Part shown: piece after piece, positions 1 to 9,477 of the stretch
Position numbering within the stretch: the first letter of the stretch is position 1
Layout of the letters: each line of letters opens with the position of its first letter
Assembly (NCBI GenBank): GCA_018340375.1
Contig: JAFFJZ010000013.1
Coordinates: 7,480,501-7,544,500 of the forward strand
From: Gonatopus flavifemur
Taxonomy: Eukaryota; Arthropoda; Insecta; Hymenoptera; Dryinidae
Reading direction: 5' to 3'
DNA: 64,000 nt
Notes under the pieces: generated by a model
Seen by the model: only the letters and a program-made list of their open reading frames with translations
What the model was told of the DNA's origin: nothing
Databases searched by the model: none
Translations under genes and position numbers: made by a program

Positions 1-660
1 ATGCAAGGTTGTAATGTCACTGTTGTATACCATCGACCGAGCACGTGTATAAGAAACGCGGGAAACCGGGAATTAATGGAAATCAGCTGACTTTTTTTCA
101 AATTCATATGTATTGATGCGTATGTACATACATTGGCCTGAGCATTGATATAAAGAAAAAAATATATTTTATATTCCTAGGAAGCTCCACGTGTCACGGC
201 CCTCGTTCTTCTGTTGTGTCCTATGAACAAAAATAGGAATATTCATGGATGTACGTTCTCCCGCCACTCAGCAATTCAAGTTAACATCATTCGATCGGAC
301 CGTTTCCCTACGAGATTCCAACATTTCTCAATTTTAGACATGAGACTGATTCTACGAACTATTCATGATCCTAGACACCGATGATTTGTTTTCCAAAGAA
401 GAAACTGAAGCAAAGTGCGTGATTGCACTTCGAAACTCTTTTCTTTAATGCATGAGAACCCAACGCACAACTTATCGGCTGGGATCCTCTACGTGACAAG
501 CAATTGTGGAACGAAGACTTTCGTTGCACATACATTGTTGGAAAATACAAGACTGATATTTCCTAATGAGATATCAGAAACCTCTCGAAGTTTTTCACGC
601 TTCCGTCGGGCAGAGTAACGTTCAATACGATCTCTGATGCGTGATAAAGAACTATGCGTT
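1..660. other. No gene recognised
   Basis: AT-rich sequence. Only short open frames without recognisable domains are present on either strand, and I see no splice-supported coding and no repeat family shared with the rest of the window. Confidence 0.5.
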
Positions 661-668
661 TTTGGCCG

Positions 669-722
669 TATATATAAATGTAAATATATATATATATATA
701 TATATATAAATATATATATACA
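669..722. repeat. (TA)n microsatellite
   Basis: Nearly pure TA dinucleotides with a few interruptions (aaatg, aaa). Open frames that cross it encode only low-complexity YIYI stretches. Confidence 0.95.
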
Positions 723-1104
723 TGTACCTCACCTTTGATTTTCGTCAACACGGAAGTGTCACTGTCATCCCCGTGTTTTGACTCTTTCAAATTCAAACCT
801 CGATTTCCTTTGTGGCTTTTGTACATACATATATACATCCGTGTTCATATATTCATGAACTTGTGTATATCGATGACTGTAATTCTACTCTCCTATTTCT
901 AATTTTTTTGTAATTGTATTCTATCCCATTCCAAGCGTCTCGATGAAAGTCAGGTGCTATACATGAAAACACACGTGAGGGCAAAAGTAGAAAGTCGGGC
1001 GCTACCATGTATCTTCACCCGAGAATTTTCTATAGTCAAAAAATCTTGAACTCACAATTAACACACATTGTATATTACGAAAAAATGATTCCACTTTTAT
1101 TACA

Positions 1105-2753
1105 CAGGAGGTACCATTTTGAGTGATATAGTCAAATATCTCCGAAACTAGTAGAGATGGAAAAAAATGTTACGAACAAAAAGTTCAGGGTATGGTGTTG
1201 ACCTTGGGAAATCCCTCAGAGGTCATTTTGGAGGTCATTTGAAGGTCGAGATGGTTTTCTCGAACCAGACGCCCATTTTCTCACCATGGCATTTGAAAAC
1301 TGGTTTCAAACCCTTCACGAAACACTGGTCATGGACCCCCTCGCGCCCATCGGGGTTATGGACCGTTGAAGTCTTTGATCACCGCGCACGCGGACTGGGG
1401 CTGCGGAGAGCATGAGTGATGATTTCAGTAGAGAGACGAAGATTAGTAATCTTTCGGGGAATTATCTGAAAACTCGAAGGATGTTCGTGTCTGTTCGAAT
1501 GCGCATCTCAATCAACGTTACGTGGTACGGTAAATACTCTCGATGTTCCGAGCAACCCTTCGACAATTCTCGAGAGTCGATACTCATCCATAACCCTGAT
1601 TGAACCGGATGGAATGATTCAACGAATTTCAAATGGAATAGTGAATCGTGATCAACCGAACACAAAACTGCCACTTGTGAAAAGCACAGACTCGATGTTC
1701 CCGTTTGTTTATGTTTATGTTTTTCTTCAAAATTAATCAAATCTAATCTTCATTGGAATCGGTTAGAATCTTCGGAGGAGAGCGAAGAAGAAAAATCCAT
1801 AAATGAATGGAAACATCGAATCTCTACTCATCATGAGTGGCAGTTATGTGTTTGGTTTATTATGATTCACTATTGCATTTGGAATCCTTCGAATCATCCC
1901 ATTTGATTCAATCAGGGTCACCCTAGTAGGAATTTGAGATATGAAAATAAGAGAGCCTGATAAAGCATGCCTGATTTCCTATCAGGTCTTCATCAGGTTT
2001 CTTTACGGCTTTACCTTTTTCGCTCAATTTTATGGAAATCTTATCCGAACCCCATTGCACCCTTGCGTTACAAAACTTATCTGAATCCTATTAGGCAAAT
2101 CAGATGAGGCCCTTGTAAGGGCCTCATGAGATTTTCCTCACTTACTGTTCTCGGATTCTAACCTGATCAGTACCTTATCGAGAATAGGGAATACCTGATC
2201 AAACTTATACCAGAGTATGAATGAGTATCGACTCTCAAGAAGTGTTGAAGGGTCGCTCGAAACATTGGGAGCATCAACCATATCACATGACGTTGATTGA
2301 GATGCGCATTCGAACAAACACAAAGATGCTTCCAGTTTCCCGATAATTCACCAAAAGATTGGGGTAATCTAGTGATCTTTGTCTTTCTACTGGACTCATC
2401 ACGCCTATCCACGAATTCATGCTCTCGGTAGCCCCAGACCGCATGCGCGGTGACTCAAGACTTCGACGGTCCATAACTGGCACCTCCATGGACGGAGAGG
2501 AGTCCATGACTAGCGTTTCATAAAGGGTTTGGAACCAGCTTTCAAATGTCATGGTAAAAACATGGGGGTCCGGTTCAAAAAAACCATTTTGACCTCCAAA
2601 TGACGTTCAAAATGACCTCTGAGGAATTTTTAAAGGTCAGCATCATACCCTCCCCCACTCCCCCCGTAACCCTGGAGTTTTCATTCGTAACGTTTTTCTC
2701 CATCTTCACTAGTTTTGAAGATATTTGACTATCACTTGAAACGCTCCACCCTG
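1105..2753. mobile_element. Non-autonomous long-TIR DNA element (relative of the 9478-12057 element)
   Basis: The ends are inverted copies of each other. The left end starts CAGGAGGTACC at 1105 and the right end, read on the minus strand, starts CAGGGTGGAGC at 2753. TA follows the right end (2754-2755); the left flank is CA, probably a mutated TA. The arms stay alignable for about 500 bp (1105-1610 and 2210-2753), including the AGTGATATAGTCAAATATC segment. No transposase remains; the 600-bp middle is non-coding and part of it (about 1610-1900) matches 11040-11300. Family membership is inferred from the shared arm sequence with 9478-12057, whose decayed transposase is of DD41D type. A small GC hairpin (gaggcccttg/taagggcctc) lies near 2106-2130. 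Confidence 0.75.
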
Positions 2754-2755
2754 TA

Positions 2756-3133
2756 TAATTCGACCATACAATCCCGATTAAGTTCACTACAAAGTTCTTA
2801 TGATCAAAATATCACGATTTTTCATCATCGGTTTCCCCTTTCGTTGACCATTTTCCTCGTTATGCATTGTTTCTGTTTCTTCCCATGGTATAGATGTATA
2901 ACTTGTCTCTTTCCTCCCAATCCAACAGCATTCATTCTAGCAATATCTGTCTCTTTCTTTGTTTCCAATATACAACAGTATTCATTTCAGTCCTGTCTTG
3001 AGTTGTTAGCCTCAATTGTATTCGAAAAATTCCGTTGATAGTATGTAAACGGAAACTTAGATAACAAAATTGTCATCGGCCAAGTGTTCCGCATCAACGT
3101 GGGTTTCAAAACCTATCAGACACAACGGATACG
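2756..3133. other. Unassigned spacer
   Basis: About 380 bp between two transposable elements. I see no domain-bearing ORF, repeat or RNA gene in it. Confidence 0.5.
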
Positions 3134-3396
3134 TTAAGGGGTTACGCTACCTTCAGACTTTCAAAGAATCGATTTTGTTTGATTTTCTTTCATCCAATAG
3201 TACAACACTTCAAGAACGTATTCCCAAAACCCCAAGTCGATTCGACAAAAACTTTAGAAGATATCAAACGGAATCATTACAGAGCGTTGCGGTGAATATT
3301 CATCATCTGCGTCGGTATCGCTATATCGTCTACCTTTATGAGACTTTCTACGTTCTTATTGTTTGTTGCGCTTCTGGGACTCTTACAAAATATATA

Positions 3397-4690
3397 CGAG
3401 GGTGGATTGATAAGTTTCCGGCCTGACCAAGAAAAACAACGTTTTTAAGAATTTTTTTTTTTTTATTTCTCAACATAATCTCCTCCAAGGCTGATACATT
3501 TCTCATAGCGGTGTTCTAGTCTAGTAATGCCATCTCTATAGACTGATTCGTCAAGCTCCTCAAAATACCCATTTACAGCTTCGATTACTTCTTCATTGTC
3601 CGCAAATCTCTCACCGCCAAGCCATTTTTTGAGGTTAGGAAACAGATAATAGTCACTCGGGGCTAGGTCTGGAGAGTAGGGAGGGTGCGGCAATAATTCA
3701 AACTTCAGATCGTTGATTTTAGCCATCGCAACGATTGACGTGTGCGCTGGTGCGTTATCGTGATGGAACAAGATTTTTTTCTTCGCCAGATGAGGTCGTT
3801 TAATTTTCACTTCGTGGCTCAAACGTTGCAATAAGTCTGCGTAGTATTGACCAGTGATAGTTTTACCCTTTTCAAGGTAATCAATGTATATAATACCTCT
3901 TGCATCCCAAAAAACAGTAGCCATAACCTTGTTCGCCGAAAAAATTGTTTTTGCCTTCTTTGGAGTTGGTTCCCCTGGTCCAATCCACTGTTTAGACTGT
4001 TCTTTGGTTTCAGGAGTGTAGTGGTGGACCCAAGTTTCGTCAACGGTTACGAATCGACGCAAAAATTCGCTTGGATTACGCTTATACAACGCCAATTTGG
4101 CGGTAGAAATGTTCTTTCGAATCAATTTTTGGTCGACTGTTAGCAAACGCGGCACCCATCTTGCACAGAGCTTTTCCATATACAAATGTTGGTGCAAAAT
4201 ATTTTGTACACGTTCATATGACATCTTACAGGTCTCAGCTATCTCACGAACTTTTAATCTGCGATCTTTCAGCACTATTTGATGGATTTTTTCGATCATA
4301 TCTGGAGTTGTGGCCTCAATGGGGCGTCCTGAGCGAGGCTCATCAGAGGTGCTCACACGACCCTTTTTCAACTCGGAAACCCACTGCTTAACGGTTGAAT
4401 ATGATGGGGAGGATGTCCCCAGTGTTGAGTCCATCTCTTCTTTAATTTCCTTCGGCGTTAACCCCTTCAAATGAAAGTATTTTATGACAGCACGATTTTC
4501 CAGCTCTTCCATTTTTACGAAAAACACAGAGGCGTCTTGGTCAGCGTGCTCTCAAAACTTAACTAACATGGCGATCGGACTGAAACTATAGCTACAAGCT
4601 ATCTAAGAATGGTACTATAGAACGCCACCTCAAGGTAGGCCTAGTGGCGCCATCTCTTGGTCAGGCCGGAAACTTATCAATCCACCTTCG
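3397..4690 (-). mobile_element. mariner element 1, complete and probably young
   Basis: TA duplications at 3395-3396 and 4691-4692 flank 36-bp terminal inverted repeats (3397-3432 and 4655-4690) that differ at one position. The ends start CGAGGGTGG and CGAAGGTGG. Its length of 1294 bp is standard for mariner. The transposase reads on the minus strand with no stop or frameshift. It is inserted in the 5' leader of the TTAA element at 3138-7187, so it arrived after that element. Confidence 0.95.
3463..4512 (-). CDS. mariner transposase, intact, D,D34D
   Basis: Cut-and-paste transposase expected to bind its own TIRs and move the element in the nucleus. I chose the start MEELENRAV because the related copy at 28127-29173 starts at the equivalent MEKIEYRAV; an upstream ATG at 4527 would add five residues. 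The N-terminal half holds two helix-turn-helix regions (roughly residues 5-55 and 75-120) and the mariner linker WVPRLLT. The catalytic acids are D158 in TVDETW, D252 in HHDNAPAH and D287 in DLAPSDYY, with 34 residues between the last two. The protein has 349 residues, the usual mariner length, and is uninterrupted. Whether it is active cannot be judged from sequence alone. Confidence 0.95.
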   Translation of the reverse strand: MEELENRAVIKYFHLKGLTPKEIKEEMDSTLGTSSPSYSTVKQWVSELKKGRVSTSDEPRSGRPIEATTPDMIEKIHQIVLKDRRLKVREIAETCKMSYERVQNILHQHLYMEKLCARWVPRLLTVDQKLIRKNISTAKLALYKRNPSEFLRRFVTVDETWVHHYTPETKEQSKQWIGPGEPTPKKAKTIFSANKVMATVFWDARGIIYIDYLEKGKTITGQYYADLLQRLSHEVKIKRPHLAKKKILFHHDNAPAHTSIVAMAKINDLKFELLPHPPYSPDLAPSDYYLFPNLKKWLGGERFADNEEVIEAVNGYFEELDESVYRDGITRLEHRYEKCISLGGDYVEK

Positions 4691-4764
4691 TATGTATTGA
4701 TTCAAACATTTTTTCCGAGATTAAACATTTGTACATCGTGTGTTTTCATTGTCTCTTGCGCAAA

Positions 4765-6590
4765 ATGGATCCGCATAAAATCAGAAGGAGTGATCGAACG
4801 TCTAACGGGAGAAAAAATCGTCCAAAAGGAAGGGAACAATTTCATATTCCTGAAGAAGGAGAAATCGAGGATGCCTCTTTTACGAGCACATCAGCAAAAA
4901 AATTGAAACCGGTGAGATGAAACAGGTCCCCGAGGACGCTCATGTTAGTTATGCGATAATAGATTTCGCCCTCGTGCTTACAACTCTTGCTCAGTTTGTA
5001 AAGTGTTCCAATATTATAACTCCTTATGGAGCAGAAAAAGTGTGTGATGGTAGTCTGAAGTTCAAGCAATGTTCAAAAGTTGGTCTTGGTTTCACAATTA
5101 CAGTTGAATGTGGAAAGTGTAAACCTGTGTACATATATTCTTGCCAAAAAATCAATCGAAATCGGGAAGTGAACCGTAGATTTATTTTTGTCATGAGAGT
5201 TATAGGCTTGGGTTTAGCTGGCTGCAATACATTTTGCGGTTTAATGGATTTGTGCTCTTCGTTTTTAAGCCATGCAGCATACGATTTTCATATAAATAAA
5301 ATACATGCAGGCGTGGAGGAGGTTGCAGAGATCTATTTTTGTGCAGCTGCAAATGAAGAAAAAGAATTGACTCGCGATGACACTGGTGATAAAAACATGA
5401 CAGACGTGACAGTATCAGGCGACGGCAAGTGGAAAAAACGCGGCTTCTCGTCATTGTTTGGTGTGGCTTCGTTGATTGGTTACTACTCAGGGAAAGTGCT
5501 GGATATATTCATAAAAAGTTCCTACTGTGAATCATGCGAGACTTGGAAGAAAAACACTCGTTCAGTAACTTATGAAGAATGGTATGAAAATCATGTACAA
5601 AATGAAGAGTGTAGTGCAAATCATACAGGACCAGCCGGTAATATGGAAGTCTCATCAATAATAGCGATGTTTCAACGTTCTTTCGAAAAGTATAGCTTAC
5701 GATACGTCAATCACGTGAGTAATGGTGACTCAAAGACGTATTCAGGAGTCATTAATGCAAAACCTTATGGAGATAATATACAAATACAGAAGAAGGAGTG
5801 CGTTGGTCATGTGCAAAAGCGAATGGGTACAAGATTAAGGAATTTAGTAAGCAAAACTGTGGGAGAAAAGGCAGTGAAGGGTAAAGTTATAAGAAGAAAA
5901 ACTCTTCCAGGAAGAGAGCTTACAGGCAAGCTCATAGATGAATCGACTATTTATCATGGCCTTGCAATGAGGAGAAACTGTGATTCAATAGACAAAATGA
6001 AGAACGCAATATGGGCAACTTTTTATCATTATAGTTCTAGTGATAAGAATCCACAACATGAAAAATGTCCTAGTGGATCCGATTCTTGGTACGCTCGGCA
6101 GCGTGCTCTGGCTGATCATTCTCTATCCTCATTCAAGCACGACTACGACCCACTACCAAGTGATGTATTGACAGCCATTGAACCAACTGATGAAGAGCTC
6201 AGCAAAGATACACTATTAGAACGTTGTGTTGGTGGATTCACACAAAACAACAATGAGAGTCTCATTCAATCGATTCGGAAAATAACACCAAGAATACTCC
6301 CTGCAGATTCGAAAATGGTTGAAATAGCTGACACTGCTGCAAGCATGTTCAATGGAGGAATGTCGGCTTTGTTATCCTTTTTGTATGGTATGGATATTAA
6401 GCTAAGCCGGAATTGCCACGAATATGTGCGAGAAGAAGATGAACATCGGATACTCATTGCCGACAAGAGGGCTGATGCTAGTACACGAGAAGTGAGAATA
6501 CGTCTCAGGCAAGAGCAACAGGACCTCTATGATATTGCAGCTGCAGCAGGATCTTTACTTTATGGTGCAGGAATAGATGACTCTGTGTAA
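4765..6590 (+). CDS. Mutator-like (Kolobok-type) transposase, one frame break
   Basis: Transposase of the surrounding TTAA element. The first ATG (4765, MDPHKIRRSD) opens a basic N-terminus in one frame. At the A7 run 4896-4902 the reading must move to the -1 frame, which then stays open to 6590; the two frames overlap as ATGA at 4917-4920. Joined, the protein would have about 608 residues. In the long frame (557 residues from its own ATG at 4917) I see SGDGKW (D169), NGDSKTY (D271), a probable zinc site C204/C207...C232/H236 inserted between them, ECVGHVQKRM at about 294-303 and a C-terminus ending in GIDDSV. These fit the domain listed as Mutator-like transposase in many insect proteins. 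The break could be a one-base loss, a sequencing error or -1 frameshifting. The upstream leader is interrupted by mariner 1. Confidence 0.85.
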
Positions 6591-7187
6591 GTTACGAGAA
6601 ATGATTTTTCTCTACGTTTAAATATGCACTTCAAACTTCAAACGCGTTCTTCTCGAAATGACTTTTCTGAGGTCGGTGGTCACGATTTCTCAGAAACTAA
6701 CTATCCGATCCCCTCCAAACTTCGCACAATTATCCTTAATACTATTAACTAGTGATTGAACTGAGGATTTTTGATTTAATGGTTTGCAATTTTTTTCACA
6801 ACGTTTTCAGTAGCGAGATTTTCGCAAAAATTCGGAATGTTTTCTTCAAAACATCACCAAAAATTCAATTTTCAATTTTTTTCAAATTCCTCCGTTCAAT
6901 CATGAGCTACGGTCATCTACTACAAGAGAAGATTTGGTTATATGATTTCAGATAATCCTATCACGAGTTATTTTGACCACCACAAAGACACTTTTTTTCA
7001 AGACGTCTTGGGAAATCAAGCAGCATCGGCTGGATTTCGAATATTTTCCTACCATAATTCCACAAAAAAGAGTTCTAAACATATATATTCATCTGCCAAA
7101 GAGATTTTATAAAATAACAATTTATAGTAAGAGAAAGAAAATCGAGGAAATATGCTTTTTGTCTGCTTCTGAAGGTAGCGTAACCCT
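6591..7187 (+). other. 3' non-coding part of the TTAA element
   Basis: About 600 bp between the transposase stop and the right TIR, AT-rich, with runs such as TTCAATTTTTTTC. No second gene is visible. Confidence 0.6.
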
Positions 7188-7191
7188 TTAA

Positions 7192-7394
7192 GGGTATCCC
7201 GTAGTAGCCGAAGTTACTAGATTGTTTTTCCCAAAATACTCAAAGATGACTCAATAGAACGGAATATAACAACCAGCTGGCCCTTCTTACATATCAACAG
7301 ACGGTGTGGCTGGTTGTTCCAATTAATTTTATTCAGTCATCTTCGAGTATTTTGGCTAGAGAGATCTAGTCACTTCGGCTTCTACGGGATACCC
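7192..7394. mobile_element. Hairpin MITE abutting the TTAA element
   Basis: About 203 bp that folds on itself almost end to end. The left arm starts GGGTATCCCGTAGTAGCC and the right arm, minus strand, GGGTATCCCGTAGAAGCC. The arms remain alignable through CAAAATACTC and AACCAGC to the centre. The left flank is the TTAA at 7188-7191, shared with the larger element; the right flank is TTGA (7395-7398), a one-base variant. Confidence 0.85.
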
Positions 7395-7940
7395 TTGAGT
7401 TCAGAATGAACCAGCACTGGTTTCAGGACGTGGAACGAATAAATCTGATTTTGTTTTACTCCGTTTCATAATTTCAAGGAGATATCTTTATAAAAAGAAA
7501 TATAATTTGTAAATGTACCAAAAATAGTTTGAAAACCGTGTGAAAATCGAATGTACTCGGTGGCTCACATTGATTTCACATCTTTTTTTTCAAATGAGGC
7601 ACATCTTGTATGTTTTTCAGATTTTTTCCGTATGTCTGCACCAGGTTCTCATGTACTTGGCGTTGGTTCTGGTCTCTTTTTTAGAGTTTTTTTATTGAGA
7701 TCCCTCGGGAATGTTTCCTTCGTCCATGCGAAATTCACTCATTATTTTCCCTTTTTCTCCCTCGAAACATGGAAAATACGATGGAAATTTTGCAACTTCA
7801 TGGAAGTTGACAGGAAAAACTTTCCTACAGGATTTCAGTTCTTCTGACTTTGATGATATTCCGCAATATGTATGTATGTAATCCTTATTTATATCCTATC
7901 GGCGCCTGCTTACAAAGCTCGCAGGCGCTGCTCTCTTTCC
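7395..7940. other. Unassigned spacer
   Basis: AT-rich, with no recognisable coding or repeat except scattered T-rich runs. Confidence 0.45.
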
Positions 7941-7941
7941 C

Positions 7942-7944
<3 letters not shown>

Positions 7945-7972
<28 letters not shown>
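7945..7972. repeat. (TC)n microsatellite
   Basis: Fourteen uninterrupted TC dinucleotides. The tract lies just beyond the 3' side of the minus-strand LINE remnant. Confidence 0.95.
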
Positions 7973-7975
<3 letters not shown>

Positions 7976-8009
7976 TCATATTACAAAAAAAACAAAAAAT
8001 ACAAAAATA

Positions 8010-9330
8010 TAACCTCAATACACTCAAGAACTAGAGAAAATGAAATGAAAATGGATGAAACTGAACAACTGAAATTAACAAACAACTGAAAAACCACTCC
8101 AAACACATTGTCTTTCCACAAACTCCTCCTTTCTCTCCCCCTCCTATGTACTGTCCCTTCTCTCAAGCTCCCTTCTTCCTTCGCGTCTGTCTTCTCTCAT
8201 CAGGTCCCGGTCCACGTAAATTCTGAACCTCCTCAGTACCCATTTCCTCTCTCACACCTCCTCAGCCATCTCTTCGCTCTCCAACCTTATCCAGACATCC
8301 TTCCCCTCCAGTCCTATCCTTCTTATCTCATCCACCCTCAAATCCATACACATTTTCTCTTCCAGCACCTCCAGTAGCCTCGCGTTGTCCTTCATCTCCC
8401 TTGCTTCCCATCCTCTCACAATCGCGTTCCTCTTCCTCCATCTTCAGTCTTTCTCCCTCCAGTCTTCCATCATCTTCGCGTGGTCTCTCGCTCCTTCCGT
8501 ATCTCCTCCATCCTTTTTTCCTTCTTCCTCCCGTTCCTCCGCGTCTTTGCAACTTCCCCCTCCTTCCGACCGATGTCCCTCATTCCATTTTTCCTCTGTT
8601 CCGCTTTCCTCCCTTGCCAACTCTTCTTCTTTCTCCCCGCTTCGATGTCGCACCTTCTCCTCTTCTTTTCCTCCGACCTCTTTCCCCTTCTCCGCCTTCC
8701 TCTCCCCCTCTTATCTCTCCCGTCTTCCGGTAGATGGCATCCGCTACCCTTATCATCTTCATCCATGCTCTTCCATACCGGCCTCGACCTCTTCTCCCTC
8801 GCCACTCTCCCTTCTTCTACGCTTTCCTTCCTTACCAGCCTGCCTCCATCTTCCCCCCTATCTTCCCCCCTATCTTCGATCCTTCTCCCGCCAGATGTCG
8901 GTACCTTCCTTCCTTCATCACCTTCTCGATCTTTTTTCCACTCCTTCACTAATTCACCAACCTTTTCCACCATCGCCTCCATCACCCCAATCATCTGTTT
9001 TTTATTTCCCTCCATCCTCCTTTTCCACTCGACCTCTTTCTCTTAACCTCCTCTCCACCTCTTCTTCCACCAACTTTTTTATCGCCTCTCTCTCCATCGC
9101 GAACAGCACGTGTCCCTTCTTAATACAACACGCTACCACCTTTTATAATTGTTCACTTTCACCGACACTCTGCTCCGACCTTCCTCACACACTTCCCGAC
9201 TTTTTCTCACACTTTCTTTCCCTTCCCTTTCTTACAACTCCCTTTTTTACTTTATTTCTCCGCACGCTGCCACCCGACGTTACTGCCCTTTCGCCATCTT
9301 ACCGGAAGTCTCCGATATTCCGCAATATCC
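8010..9330 (-). pseudogene. LINE ORF1 remnant (non-LTR retrotransposon)
   Basis: The minus strand encodes a long, very Lys/Glu/Arg-rich, coiled-coil-like segment (around 9015 to 8470), then RKRNAIVRGWEAREMKD and IYVDRDLMREDA. This order, a charged coiled coil followed by an RNA-binding-like domain, matches ORF1 of the larger LINE at 34711-39775, where the counterpart reads KKNIIIRGMGNGE and GTRIFSDDDLTVEERG. An in-frame TGA and frameshifts break it. The plus strand is C/T-rich, so long plus-strand open frames here are shadows. No endonuclease or reverse transcriptase follows, so it is a fragment. Confidence 0.65.
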
Positions 9331-9477
9331 ATGCTCTTTAATTACTCTATCCTTGGATGAATTTCTACATTTTTAGTTCTCCTCAGTTCCAGATAATTCT
9401 CCTCTTGAATATCAATAATGATGAATATTCATCCTCACATATTTCTACTCTCACAGATCCTTTCAATGATAAATATA

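Larger units (their letters stand above)
3138..7187 (+). mobile_element. TTAA-flanked DNA transposon with Mutator-like/Kolobok-like transposase
   Basis: Seen directly: TTAA at 3134-3137 and TTAA at 7188-7191 border inverted ends GGGGTTACGCTACC (from 3138) and, on the minus strand from 7187, AGGGTTACGCTACC. The match continues to CTTCAGA, giving 19 of 20 identical positions. The only internal gene is a large transposase at 4765-6590. A 1294-bp mariner plus its TA duplication sits in the 5' leader; without it the element would be about 2.75 kb. Known: a 4-bp TTAA duplication is typical of piggyBac and Kolobok, whereas classical Mutator elements make 9-11 bp duplications. I therefore infer a Kolobok-type element although the protein resembles the domain that databases label Mutator-like. 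Confidence 0.8.

Noticed and set aside
4097..4391. Plus-strand frames inside mariner 1
   Set aside because: Shadows of the intact minus-strand transposase.
8385..9341. Long plus-strand open frame rich in Ser, Leu, Pro and Phe (318 codons)
   Set aside because: The plus strand is simply C/T-rich opposite a Lys/Glu-rich LINE ORF1 on the minus strand; it shows no domain and is a shadow.
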